Assembly: GCA_019747905.1 (NCBI GenBank)
Contig: JAIEQG010000114.1
Location: forward strand, 1-54,689
Length of the DNA: 54,689 bases
Direction: 5' to 3'
From: Burkholderiales bacterium
GTDB taxonomy: Bacteria > Pseudomonadota > Gammaproteobacteria > Burkholderiales > Ga0077523
This document shows positions 34,627 to 42,905 of this stretch, piece by piece; position 1 is the first letter of the stretch; each line of letters starts with the position of its first letter. Under the pieces are notes generated by a model. It did no database searches, had not been told where the DNA came from, and saw only the letters and a list, made by a program, of their open reading frames with translations. The position numbers and the translations under genes are program-made.

Positions 34627-35220
34627 ATGAAACTTCTCGCCGGTATCGCGCTCGGCCTGTTCGCGATCGTCGTCGCCTGCGCTGCCACAGCCGCCGGCCC
34701 GCTCAGCGAGCTGACCATCCACAACACCGCGATCCAGAAGATGCTGATGAACGAACTGTTCATCGACGAGGGCCGCTACCACCTGCTGCCCACGACCGCC
34801 TGCCAGTACGCGTACGTGGACTCCCCGGTCGTCACCCTGTCGCAGGGCCGCGTCCGCATCAAGGCGCGCGTGAGCGGAAAGATATCGATGGAGGTCGGCG
34901 ATCAATGCGTCGGCACCCGCAGCGACGTGGTGCAGGTGGCCGTATCGGCCAGGCCCGTGTTCTCGGGCGAGAAACTGGTCCTCACCGATATCCGGGTGGA
35001 CGAGATCTCGAACGAAGGCTATCGGGTGCTGCTGCAGCAGTTCCTCGCCAGTGCAATCCCGCGCGCCATCGAGATCGACGTGCGCGAAGGTCTGCAGCGC
35101 ATCCTCGCCGACCGCCAGTCCACCTACGAGGTGGTGGTCGACCGCCTGTCCGTCACCGACATCACGGCCGAGAACAACCGGCTGCACGCACGACTCACCT
35201 TCGGGCTGACCGCACGATGA
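34627..35220 (+). CDS. Small exported protein of unknown function
   Basis: 197 aa from ATG 34627 (TGGAG 5-9 bases upstream). Signal peptide of about 22 residues (LLAGIALGLFAIVVACAATAAG). There is a Cys in the signal but it is not in a standard lipobox, so a soluble periplasmic protein is as likely as a lipoprotein. The mature part alternates beta-strands and one long helix (VLLQQFLASAIPRAIEIDVREGL), loosely like small lipid-binding families such as DUF1439/SMP-type domains; this is weak. It overlaps the next gene (alpha/beta hydrolase) by ATGA and is therefore translationally coupled to it. Confidence 0.7.
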   Translation: MKLLAGIALGLFAIVVACAATAAGPLSELTIHNTAIQKMLMNELFIDEGRYHLLPTTACQYAYVDSPVVTLSQGRVRIKARVSGKISMEVGDQCVGTRSDVVQVAVSARPVFSGEKLVLTDIRVDEISNEGYRVLLQQFLASAIPRAIEIDVREGLQRILADRQSTYEVVVDRLSVTDITAENNRLHARLTFGLTAR

Positions 35221-36221
35221 GACTTCGAAACCACGCCGTCGCCGCCGCACTCTGCCTCGCCAATGCAGCCGCCGCAGCCGATCCGCAACCCGTCTATGGC
35301 CCGGAGCTGGAGGGCTTCGACTACCCGCATGCCGTTGAGCGCTTCGTCTTCCCGTCCCAGGGCCGCGAAGTATCGATGGCATTCATGGACGTCGCGCCCC
35401 GGCAATCCAACGGCAGGACCGTCGTGCTCCTGCACGGCAAGAACTTCTGCGCCGCCACCTGGGAAGCCACCATCGCGACGCTGGCAGCGAACGGCTATCG
35501 CGTGATCGCCCCCGACCAGATCGGCTTCTGCAAATCCACCAAGCCCGAGCACTATCAGTACACCTTCCACCAGCTCGCCGCCAACACGCGCGCGCTGCTC
35601 GCCGCACGCGGCGTGGAGCGCGCCACGATCGTCGGCCATTCCATGGGCGGCATGCTCGCGGCCCGCTACGCGCTCATGTTTCCCGATGCCGTCGACAGTC
35701 TCGTGATGGTGAGTCCGCTGGGGCTGGAGGACTGGAAGGCCGAGGGCGTGCCCTACGCCACCATCGACCAGCTCTACCAGGGCGAACTCAAGACCACGTT
35801 CGACAGCATCAAGAACTACCAGCTCAAGTACTACTACAACGGGAAGTGGCTGCCGCAGTACGACCGCTGGGTCGCGATGGCCGCGGGACTGTATGCCGGC
35901 CCGGGACGCGAGTCCGTGGCGCGCAACCAGGCGCTCACCTCCGACATGATCTTTACCCAACCGGTGCTCTACGAATTCGGTGCGATGCGCGTACCGACGT
36001 TCCTGATCATCGGCGGCCTGGACCGCACGGCGCCGGGTGCGGCCCGTGCCCCGGCCGAGGTCGCGAAGCGTCTCGGCAACTATCCCGAACTGGGCAAGCG
36101 CGCCGCCGGCGCCATCCCCGGCGCCCGGTTGATCGAGTTTCCGGAGCTGGGACACTCCCCGCAGGTCGAAGCGCCGGATCGCTTCCATTACGCGTTGCTG
36201 CGGGCGCTGGCCGCCCCTTGA
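35217..36221 (+). CDS. Exported alpha/beta hydrolase
   Basis: 334 aa. The first ~20 residues are an Ala-rich Sec signal peptide. The fold is clear: VVLLHGKNFCAATW (oxyanion region), the nucleophile Ser142 in VGHSMGG, acid in IIGGLDRTAPG and base His in ELGHSPQ. Similar to carboxylesterases and proline-iminopeptidase-like hydrolases. The start ATG at 35217 overlaps the upstream stop as ATGA. Coupling to a small exported protein suggests the two products work together in the periplasm, perhaps on lipids or an ester. The enzyme's substrate is unknown. Confidence 0.9.
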   Translation: MRLRNHAVAAALCLANAAAAADPQPVYGPELEGFDYPHAVERFVFPSQGREVSMAFMDVAPRQSNGRTVVLLHGKNFCAATWEATIATLAANGYRVIAPDQIGFCKSTKPEHYQYTFHQLAANTRALLAARGVERATIVGHSMGGMLAARYALMFPDAVDSLVMVSPLGLEDWKAEGVPYATIDQLYQGELKTTFDSIKNYQLKYYYNGKWLPQYDRWVAMAAGLYAGPGRESVARNQALTSDMIFTQPVLYEFGAMRVPTFLIIGGLDRTAPGAARAPAEVAKRLGNYPELGKRAAGAIPGARLIEFPELGHSPQVEAPDRFHYALLRALAAP

Positions 36222-36233
36222 GTTGATTGCAAT

Positions 36234-36250
36234 AGTCCCATTCTGGGACT
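36234..36250. promoter_or_regulatory. Operator upstream of higBA
   Basis: Perfect palindrome AGTCCCA-TTC-TGGGACT lies 11 bp before the toxin start codon, where HigA-type antitoxins bind to repress their own operon. A TTGATT that may serve as -35 lies at 36223-36228. Confidence 0.7.
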
Positions 36251-36260
36251 ACTCTGCACC

Positions 36261-36563
36261 ATGCGTGTCATTGCCTTGCGAACCCTCAAGCGGTTCCTCG
36301 ACAGCAAGCCCGAGTACACAGACGCACGACAGCCGACCTTGGCATGGTACCGGCAGGTCCTGCTGGCCGACTGGGCAACCCCCGCGCAGGTTAAGCGCGA
36401 CTTTGGCACCGCAAGCATCCTGATGGATGGTCGCGTGGTGTTCAACGTTGCCGGCAACAAGTACCGAATCGTCGCGTGGATCAATTGCCCCTATCGCATC
36501 CTGTACGTCCGCTTCATCGGAACACACCAGCAATACGATCGCATCGACGCGCAAAGCATCTGA
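36261..36563 (+). CDS. higB: HigB-family mRNA interferase toxin
   Basis: 100-aa toxin of the HigB/RelE superfamily, cytoplasmic, cutting mRNA on the ribosome in characterised members. The sequence is the HigB_toxin type: RTLKRFLDSKPEYTDARQPTLAWYRQV, then RVVFNVAGNKYRIVAWINCPYRILYVRFIGTHQQYDRI. The conserved C-terminal FIGTH.QYD motif is intact, so the toxin looks functional. Toxin-first gene order is normal for higBA. The palindromic operator lies 11 bp upstream. The antitoxin follows after 13 bp. Local base composition is less GC-rich than the flanks, hinting at transfer. Confidence 0.93.
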   Translation: MRVIALRTLKRFLDSKPEYTDARQPTLAWYRQVLLADWATPAQVKRDFGTASILMDGRVVFNVAGNKYRIVAWINCPYRILYVRFIGTHQQYDRIDAQSI

Positions 36564-36576
36564 GGAGGTCAACACA

Positions 36577-36936
36577 TTGAACATCAAGCCAATCCGCAGC
36601 CGACGAGACTATGAGGCCGCACTCCGTTCCATCGAGGCGCTCATGACGGCGAAACGCGGAACCTCGGAAGGTGACACGCTGGACGTGCTTACCACTTTGG
36701 TTGAAGCTTACGAGGCCAAGCACTTCGCACTCGATTTGCCAGATCCGGTCGAGGCCATACGTTTCGTGATGGAGCAGCGCAACCTGACGGCGAAGGATCT
36801 CGTCCCCTATATCGGCCGAGCGAATCGCGTCTACGAGATACTCAACCACAAGCGCCCGCTCACCATGGACATGGTCTGGAAGCTACACAAGGGCCTGGGC
36901 ATTCCCGCCGAGTCGCTCATCAAGCAAGCCGCTTGA
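36577..36936 (+). CDS. higA: HigA-family antitoxin (HTH)
   Basis: 119 aa from a TTG start at 36577, chosen because GAGGAGG sits 9 bases upstream and no in-frame ATG suits. N-terminal helical toxin-binding part (IRSRRDYEAALRSIEALM), then an Xre-type helix-turn-helix at about residues 66-110 (VMEQRNLTAKDLVPYIGRANRVYEILNHKRPLTMDM). It neutralises HigB and represses the operon at the upstream palindrome. The next gene, an enolase-superfamily enzyme, starts 33 bp later but is unrelated. Confidence 0.93.
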   Translation: MNIKPIRSRRDYEAALRSIEALMTAKRGTSEGDTLDVLTTLVEAYEAKHFALDLPDPVEAIRFVMEQRNLTAKDLVPYIGRANRVYEILNHKRPLTMDMVWKLHKGLGIPAESLIKQAA

Positions 36937-36969
36937 CGCACACACCCACTTGAACGAAGCCCTTACGGC

Positions 36970-38040
36970 ATGAAGATCACCGCCATCCGCACCACCCCTG
37001 TCCTCGCCCCCATGCCTCGCCCGGTGCGCACCGCCTCCGGCACCATCGACCGCTTCCCGCTCGTGCTGATCGACGTGACCACCGACGACGGCGTCGAAGG
37101 CCACGCGTACGCGCAGGTGTATCTGCCCGAGTTGCTGCCCGCGCTGGATCGCACCGTGGCAGGGCTCGCCGGCATGATCGCCGGCATGCCGCTCGCACCG
37201 CGCGACCTGCACACGTTCCTGCTGCGACGCTGCCGCCTCTTCGGTGCCAAGGGCCTCACCGGCGTGGCGCTCGGCGGGCTCGACATGGCGCTGTGGGACA
37301 CTTGGGCGCGCGCCCGCAAGGAGCCCCTCGCCCGTGCCCTCGGCGCGGCATTGCGGCCGTTCAAGGCCTACAACAGCGTCGGCCTCTACGACGCGAAGTC
37401 GGTGATCGAGATCGCCGAGGAAACGCGGGCCGCAGGCTATGCGGGCCTCAAGATCAAGGCCGGCTTCCCGACGCTCGAGGAAGACATCGCCGCCGTGCGC
37501 GCGGCACGCAAGGCGCTGGGCGACGACATCGCCCTCATGATCGACTACAACCAGTCGCTCGGCGTCGCCGAGGCACTCATCCGCTGCAAGGCCCTCGATG
37601 GCGAAGGCCTCGCGTGGATCGAAGAGCCGGTGCTGGCCGACGACCTGGAAGGTTGCGCACGCATCGCCGACGCGATCACCACGCCGCTCCAGATCGGCGA
37701 GAACTTCCACGGCCCCTCCGATATGCGCGCCGCCATCGCCGCCCAAGCAATGGACCTGGTCATGCCCGACGCCCAGTTCATCCACGGCGTGACGGGCTGG
37801 CTCGAAGCCGCGGCGCTGGCGCGCACCGCCGGTCTGCCCATGTCGTCGCACACTTTCCTCGAGGCCAGCATGCATCTGCTGTGCGCCACGCCGACCGCGC
37901 ACTGGCTCGAAGTGATGGATGCCGCAGGCGGGCTGCGGCAGGCGCCGCTCACGGTGCGCGACGGCATGGTGACGCCGTGGGATACACCGGGCATCGGCAT
38001 CGAGTGGGATGCCGCCGCCGTGCAGCGGTGCAGGATCTGA
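36970..38040 (+). CDS. Mandelate racemase/muconate lactonizing enzyme family protein
   Basis: Enolase-superfamily enzyme, 356 aa. Catalytic set in mandelate-racemase order: Lys161-X-Lys163 (GLKIKAG), metal ligands Asp192 and/or Asn194 (IDYNQ), Glu218/219 (IEEPV) and Glu244 (GENF), and His294 (SSHTF). It would abstract a proton alpha to a carboxylate, giving dehydration or racemisation of an acid sugar or aromatic hydroxy acid. The complete active site argues it works. No sugar-acid transporter lies adjacent. Its last 16 bp were copied in the 222-bp tandem duplication that follows. Confidence 0.92.
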   Translation: MKITAIRTTPVLAPMPRPVRTASGTIDRFPLVLIDVTTDDGVEGHAYAQVYLPELLPALDRTVAGLAGMIAGMPLAPRDLHTFLLRRCRLFGAKGLTGVALGGLDMALWDTWARARKEPLARALGAALRPFKAYNSVGLYDAKSVIEIAEETRAAGYAGLKIKAGFPTLEEDIAAVRAARKALGDDIALMIDYNQSLGVAEALIRCKALDGEGLAWIEEPVLADDLEGCARIADAITTPLQIGENFHGPSDMRAAIAAQAMDLVMPDAQFIHGVTGWLEAAALARTAGLPMSSHTFLEASMHLLCATPTAHWLEVMDAAGGLRQAPLTVRDGMVTPWDTPGIGIEWDAAAVQRCRI

Positions 38041-38468
38041 GGACTTCACTACTAGGGTGAAGGCGGGGTCGCGGAAGGATTTCCGCCGTGCCACCCGCGG
38101 GCAGGCCCCCACCCTGACCCTCCCCCACGCGAACGCGTGGGGGAGGGAAAATACGTTACTGCATCGAGCAGCCCGCTCGTGACATCTGCGCTTCGATCAT
38201 CTGTGTATCGCTATCGGCTTGATGCACGTCCGATGATCGGTCGATAGCGGTACAGGATCTGAGGACGCCACTACCAGCGTGAAGGCGGCATCGCGGAAGG
38301 ATTTCCGCCGTGCCACCCGCGGGCAGGCCCCCACCCTGACCCTCCCCCACGCGTTCGCGTGGGGGAGGGAAAGTACGTCACTGCATCGAGCAGCCTGCTC
38401 GTGACATCAGGGCCTCGATCGATTGAATGTCGGCGTTGGCTTGGTGCACCTCCGTCGACCGATCGATG
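38025..38468. repeat. 222-bp tandem duplication
   Basis: Copy 1 is 38025-38246 and copy 2 is 38247-38468. Each contains the last codons of the enolase-superfamily gene (CAGGATCTGA), a spacer, a CCCTCCCCCACGCG hairpin and the 3' end of the DUF4124 gene. The first ~165 bp are almost identical; the rest is diverged. The hairpin loops differ as GAAC in copy 1 and GTTC in copy 2, which are reverse complements. Confidence 0.85.
38156..38246 (-). pseudogene. Duplicated tail of the DUF4124 gene
   Basis: This stretch encodes a diverged copy of the C-terminal ~30 residues of the DUF4124 protein: IDRSSDVHQADSDTQMIEAQ here against IDRSTEVHQANADIQSIEAL in the intact gene, both ending MSRAGCSMQ and a stop. 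It has no start or N-terminal part, so it is a fragment made by the tandem duplication. Confidence 0.8.
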
Positions 38469-38863
38469 TTGTCCTGCCGGCTGGCTCGCATCGCGCCATT
38501 GCGTCGCCCGTACGCTGAGGCGCGCCTGTTGTTGAGGCCAGCGCAATCGGCATTGGCGGCAAGCACAGTGTTCCGCGCCTGCTGCTCGGTGCGGTCCTCT
38601 GCACGCTGCAGGATGCGCCGGTCGGCCGCCGACGCTTGGGATCGGTCTGCGGCCGCGCGCTTCTTCGCCTCCTGGATATCACGCTCGCTCGGGCCACGAG
38701 GGAGTTCGACGACCTTGCCTTGCCCTTCGCAGGGTGCTGCCTGGTAGACCGTCTTGCCGTCGACCGTGCACTTGAAGACGCCTTGCGCCCAGGCAGCGGG
38801 ACTCGGGGCCAATGCGAGAACGAGCATGGCCCCGGTGCAACGCCAGAACGTGCCGCCGCTCAT
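38378..38863 (-). CDS. DUF4124-domain exported protein
   Basis: 161 aa. Signal peptide ends ...PSPAAWAQ. The DUF4124 core follows: VFKCTVDGKTVYQAAPCEG, with the family's two Cys near residues 32 and 45. The C-terminal half is an Arg/Ala-rich helical segment with further Cys residues. Function of DUF4124 is unknown; it is common in proteobacterial periplasmic proteins. The gene starts 6 bp after the upstream gene's stop, so they form an operon. Its 3' end is one copy of the tandem duplication. Confidence 0.85.
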   Translation of the reverse strand: MSGGTFWRCTGAMLVLALAPSPAAWAQGVFKCTVDGKTVYQAAPCEGQGKVVELPRGPSERDIQEAKKRAAADRSQASAADRRILQRAEDRTEQQARNTVLAANADCAGLNNRRASAYGRRNGAMRASRQDNIDRSTEVHQANADIQSIEALMSRAGCSMQ

Positions 38864-38869
38864 GTGGAC

Positions 38870-39514
38870 CTACGCCGCGTGAGCGGGCTCGAGCTCGCGC
38901 TCGTCCGCGCCGGCAGGCATGCCCGCATCGGTCACACTCGTCACGGCCAGCGGCCGCTTCAGCGCAGCCAGCGCCTTCATCGACGAGAGCATGCCGGGGC
39001 GACACAACGCCGATTCGATGGATGCATCCAACGCTTCGAGGCGCTTGCCCTGAAACAGTGCCCGCACCGACCGGATGGAAGGCTCGAGATCCGCATCGAT
39101 GAGCGGATGCCCGTGCACACCGCGATACTGTTCCGAGACGGAGTGCAGCAGCGACAGCGACAGATACATGTCGTCCATCAGCCCCAGCATGCCGAGGCTG
39201 TCCGACAGCAGGTCTTCGGCATCGAAGAAGTAGCTCTCGGCGACATCGAGAATGGGTGCGACGGCGTCGTAGACGCGAGCGACCGCGGCCGCTTCGGCGA
39301 CCGCATCGATCAGGTCGGGCACCTGGTCGAGCTGGGCTCGCCAGCTCTCCACGATCGAGCGCGCCATCTGCTCGCGCTCTTCGAATGTGGACGTGGCGAG
39401 GGACGACTCGTCGCGCTTGGCAAGCTGCGAGCGAATCAAGCTGGCGAAGGTCTGGTGTTCCAGTTCCTCATTCCACGCATCCTGAATCTGGGCACGAATC
39501 TGATCGGTGGCCAT
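38870..39514 (-). CDS. Hypothetical helical protein, DUF1232/YkvA-like motif
   Basis: 214 aa, almost entirely alpha-helical and acidic, with no signal peptide. The segment YFFDAEDLLSDSLGMLGLMDD resembles the YF.D..DLI.D..G..G..DD signature of DUF1232/YkvA membrane-associated proteins. Flanking helices are amphipathic rather than clearly transmembrane. Start at 39514 has GAGGAG immediately upstream; an ATG 15 bp earlier lacks one. It heads a two-gene unit with the DUF4124 protein. Assignment to DUF1232 is tentative. Confidence 0.7.
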   Translation of the reverse strand: MATDQIRAQIQDAWNEELEHQTFASLIRSQLAKRDESSLATSTFEEREQMARSIVESWRAQLDQVPDLIDAVAEAAAVARVYDAVAPILDVAESYFFDAEDLLSDSLGMLGLMDDMYLSLSLLHSVSEQYRGVHGHPLIDADLEPSIRSVRALFQGKRLEALDASIESALCRPGMLSSMKALAALKRPLAVTSVTDAGMPAGADERELEPAHAA

Positions 39515-39830
39515 GGGCTCCTCGTCCATGTTGGGTGACGACCCGGGAAGAGCAGGAACGGTGCCGGAGCACCCTGCAACCCGGGTGTCGCCAACCAGCT
39601 ACAGATCAACAACCCTTTCCAAGTCCCTGGAATGACAGGCCCGTTTGCGGGCTGACCCCTCAGCTTTCAATCGGATGAGCGCCTCCGACGAACGGCGCGC
39701 CTGACGCCGATTGGCAGCGTCGGCCGATTCTTGAACGCCGGGTTTCCCGGTAATCTCGTCATGCACCGCACCATGCGGTTGCCTCCGGCATTCCATGGCT
39801 CCGTTCCACCAACCACCCGGGAGTATTTCC
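39515..39830. other. 316-bp gap with no gene
   Basis: Divergent promoter region between the DUF1232-like gene and the M20 peptidase. A small hairpin, GCCCG-tttg-CGGGC, occurs at 39639-39652 without a T-run. No coding frame here has features of a real gene, and no clear promoter boxes were found. Confidence 0.4.
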
Positions 39831-41123
39831 ATGCGATCTGTCGCGCCCTGCCTGCTGCTGTCGGCCGCCCTCACCTTCCCCGCCGCCGCGCAGGACCTCG
39901 CCGCCACCGTCGACCAGCGCATTCGCGCCATCGAACCGAAGGTGATCGCCTGGCGGCGCGACATCCATCAGCACCCCGAGCTTTCAAACCGGGAAACGCG
40001 CACCGCCGAACTGATCGCCGCACACCTGCGCAAGCTCGGCATGGAAGTCACGACCGGCGTCGCACGCACCGGCGTGGTCGGGTTGCTCAAGGGTGGCAAG
40101 CCCGGCAAGGTCGTCGCATTGCGCGCCGACATGGATGCGTTGCCGGTGGTGGAGGAAGTGGACCTGCCCTTCAAGTCCACGGTGAAGACGGAATACCTCG
40201 GCCAGCAAGTGGGCGTCATGCACGCCTGCGGGCACGATGCGCACATGGCCATCCTGCTCGGCGTGGCGGAAGTGCTGGCGAGCGTGCGCGAACAGTTGCC
40301 CGGCAGCGTGAAGTTCGTCTTCCAGCCGGCCGAGGAAGGCCCGCCGCCCGGCGAAGAAGGCGGCGCACCCCTGATGATCAAGGACGGCGCGCTCGAGAAC
40401 CCGAAGCCCGACGCGATCTTCGGCCTGCACGTGATGTCCGGCATGCCCGCCGGCATGATCGCCTATCGATCCGGCCCGCTCATGGCCAGCGCCGACTGGC
40501 TCTACATCACCGTCAAGGACAAGCAGACCCACGGTGCGTGGCCGTGGTCGGGCATCGACCCCGTCATCACGTCGGCGCAGATCCTCGGCGGGCTGCAGAA
40601 CATCGTCGCCCGGCAGATCGACGTCTCGAAGGAACCGGCGGTGGTCACCGTCGCCACCATTCACGGCGGCACACGCAAGAACATCATCCCCGACCAGGTG
40701 GAGATGAGCGGCACCATCCGCAGCTTCGACGAAGACATGCGCCAGGACATTCATGCGCGCATCAAACACATCGCCCAGACCATCGCCGAGGCCAACCACG
40801 CGAAGGCCGAGGTGAAGATCGACCAGGCCGTGCCGGTGACGGTGAACGATCCTGCGCTGACCGAGAAGATGGTGCCGACGCTGAAGCGCATCGGTGGCGA
40901 AGGCGGCCTGCGCGTGAATCAGCGCGTGATGGTGGCCGAGGACTTCTCCTACTTCCAGCAACAGGTCCCGGGGTTCTTCTACTTCGTCGGCATCACGCCG
41001 AAGGATCAGGACATGGCGCAGGCGGCGCCGAACCATTCGCCGCGGTTCACCATCGACGAGTCCGGTCTGCTGCAGGGGGCACGGTCGCTGGCGGCGCTGA
41101 CGGTGGATTTCCTGTCCGAGTAA
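39831..41123 (+). CDS. M20-family amidohydrolase/peptidase, exported
   Basis: 430 aa. ATG 39831 with GGGAG upstream starts a signal peptide (CLLLSAALTFPAAAQ). M20D family motifs: RRDIHQHPELSNRE, ALRADMDALPV, HACGHDAHMAILLGVA (zinc ligands), QPAEEG and the late EDFSYF. Characterised relatives are hippurate hydrolases, IAA-amino-acid hydrolases and N-acyl-amino-acid amidohydrolases. Unlike most of these it has a signal peptide, so it acts in the periplasm. It is followed by a convergent aldose epimerase; the gap is 63 bp. Confidence 0.92.
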   Translation: MRSVAPCLLLSAALTFPAAAQDLAATVDQRIRAIEPKVIAWRRDIHQHPELSNRETRTAELIAAHLRKLGMEVTTGVARTGVVGLLKGGKPGKVVALRADMDALPVVEEVDLPFKSTVKTEYLGQQVGVMHACGHDAHMAILLGVAEVLASVREQLPGSVKFVFQPAEEGPPPGEEGGAPLMIKDGALENPKPDAIFGLHVMSGMPAGMIAYRSGPLMASADWLYITVKDKQTHGAWPWSGIDPVITSAQILGGLQNIVARQIDVSKEPAVVTVATIHGGTRKNIIPDQVEMSGTIRSFDEDMRQDIHARIKHIAQTIAEANHAKAEVKIDQAVPVTVNDPALTEKMVPTLKRIGGEGGLRVNQRVMVAEDFSYFQQQVPGFFYFVGITPKDQDMAQAAPNHSPRFTIDESGLLQGARSLAALTVDFLSE

Positions 41124-41186
41124 GGCGCGACGCTCACTGCCGCAACCCGGGTCGAACAGGTGCGGATCACGGCTCCCGGCGTGACT

Positions 41187-42092
41187 TCACGCCGAAGCCG
41201 CCACGACTCCGAATCGCACCGCGATCGCATAAGTCTCGTCCGGCGCCAGCACCACCAATCCCGGCCGCACCTCGGGTGCCGGAAAGTTGAAGGCGTCGGC
41301 CGGATGACTGATGGGCTCGAAGCAGAAGTAGGGCCGGCCCGGCGGTGCGTACACCTGATAGAAGCGCAGCGCCGGGCTCGTGCCGATCTCGAGTGCCATG
41401 CCGGCGTCGAGCCAGTCGATCTGCGCGCGACCGTTCCAGCCCGTGAACGAGTTGTCGATCAACCGCTCCGGCAACCCGCGCGGCTGATTGAAATCCACGT
41501 CCGCCGGGACCGGATCGTGCGCGATGGGCAGGAGATCGTCCGCCACGGTCAGGATCCCGCTTGCTGCCGCGGTGATCCGGACATCGGGCGTACGCACGAA
41601 CCAGGGATGCAGCCCGAGCCCGAACGGCAGCGGCACGGGGCCGGCGTTGCGGACCGACAAGCGCACCTCGAGGGCCGCGCCGATCAACCGGTACTCGAGG
41701 CTGCCGTAGTACGTGAACGGTGCGATGTCGCCCATCACGGCGAGCGTCACGGCCTGTTCGCTGCGTTCCACCACCCGCCACGGCCGCTTCCATCCGTCGC
41801 CGTGCAGCGGGTAGCGCTCCTTCGGATCGGTGCACGCCACGCCATGGGTGATGCCGTTGAACTCGAACGCACCATGACCGATACGATTGGACCAGGGAAT
41901 CAGCGGATAGCACGCGAGCTCGTTCGGATGCGGCGACGCGCCCGGCGGTGAATCCGCGCTCGGTGCATACGGCCGCAGCAGCGGAAACTTTCCCCCGGGT
42001 CGCAGGCAGTTGAACTCGCCGAGCGCGCCACCCACCTCCGGCAGCACGATCGCTTCGACGGCGCCGGTGCGCAGGACGATGGCTTGGCTCAT
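41187..42092 (-). CDS. Aldose 1-epimerase family protein
   Basis: Mutarotase-fold protein, 301 aa. The central NRIGHGAFEFNGI, LHGDGWKRPW (His-Gly-...Trp) and LGLHPWFVR segments carry the conserved His residues, and IDNSFTGWNG the region of the catalytic acid/base Glu/Asp. It would interconvert alpha and beta anomers of an aldose. The start overlaps the upstream SDR stop as ATGA. With an adjacent sugar dehydrogenase and sugar ABC transporter, it probably supplies the beta-anomer to the dehydrogenase. It ends the operon. Confidence 0.88.
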   Translation of the reverse strand: MSQAIVLRTGAVEAIVLPEVGGALGEFNCLRPGGKFPLLRPYAPSADSPPGASPHPNELACYPLIPWSNRIGHGAFEFNGITHGVACTDPKERYPLHGDGWKRPWRVVERSEQAVTLAVMGDIAPFTYYGSLEYRLIGAALEVRLSVRNAGPVPLPFGLGLHPWFVRTPDVRITAAASGILTVADDLLPIAHDPVPADVDFNQPRGLPERLIDNSFTGWNGRAQIDWLDAGMALEIGTSPALRFYQVYAPPGRPYFCFEPISHPADAFNFPAPEVRPGLVVLAPDETYAIAVRFGVVAASA

Positions 42093-42859
42093 GCCCAGCC
42101 TGCGTCGACGACGAACTCCTGGCAAGTGCACATGCGGCTGTCGTCCGCCGCGAGAAACAGCACCATGCGGGCGATGTCGGCCGGCAGCAGGTCGCCCTGC
42201 AGGCACTGCTCGCGCGCCAGCGTGCGCTTCCCCTCCTCGTCCAGCCACAGCTCGCGCTGCCGCTGCGTCATCACCCAGCCCGGCACCACGGTGTTCACGC
42301 GGATGCCGAACGGCCCGAGGTCGCGCGCGAAACCGCGCGTGAGCCCGTTCACCGCCGCCTTGGCCGCGGTGTACGCGGGCATGCCGCCGCTGCGGGTCTT
42401 CCAGCTGATGGACCCGAAGTTGATGATGGAACCGCCGCCGGCCGCCTTGAGATAAGGGATCGCTGCCTGGGACGCGAAGAACTGGTGCCGGAGGTTCACC
42501 GCGAGGCGCTGATCCCAGTACTCCGGCGTCACCGACTCGATCGAATGACGGTCGTCGTTCGCTGCGTTGTTGACCAGCACCTTGAGCCCCCCCAGCGTGG
42601 CGACCACGCCTGCCACCAGCGACTTGATGCCGGCGGCATCGGTCAGGTCGTAGTCGATGAAGGTGGGCCGGTTGCCGGTTTCCGCGGCCAGCCGGTCGGC
42701 GAGATCGCGGCCGGCTCGCACCGCGATGTCGACGAAGGCCACACGCGCGCCCTGCTGGCAGAAATGGGTGACCAGTCCTTCGCCGATGCCGGTGGCCCCG
42801 CCGGTCACCAGCACCGGACGGTCCTTCAGGCTCGGATACACCGCATAGACGTCGTTCAT
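42089..42859 (-). CDS. SDR sugar dehydrogenase (D-xylose/L-arabinose 1-dehydrogenase-like)
   Basis: NAD(P)-dependent short-chain dehydrogenase, 256 aa. TGGATGIG at residues 19-26, NNAANDDRH at 98-105, catalytic Ser150/152 (FGSISW), Tyr163 and Lys167 (YTAAK). The NNA.NDDRH and NFGSISW stretches closely resemble Caulobacter-type xylose dehydrogenase, which makes xylonolactone. Position after a sugar ABC importer and before an aldose epimerase supports oxidation of a pentose or related sugar. No lactonase or sugar-acid dehydratase is in the window, so the rest of the oxidative route must lie elsewhere. Confidence 0.9.
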   Translation of the reverse strand: MNDVYAVYPSLKDRPVLVTGGATGIGEGLVTHFCQQGARVAFVDIAVRAGRDLADRLAAETGNRPTFIDYDLTDAAGIKSLVAGVVATLGGLKVLVNNAANDDRHSIESVTPEYWDQRLAVNLRHQFFASQAAIPYLKAAGGGSIINFGSISWKTRSGGMPAYTAAKAAVNGLTRGFARDLGPFGIRVNTVVPGWVMTQRQRELWLDEEGKRTLAREQCLQGDLLPADIARMVLFLAADDSRMCTCQEFVVDAGWA

Positions 42860-42905
42860 GGATTGCTTCCTCGTTTTCCGTTGCGCCGGGGCGGCGACGC
42901 GCGCG

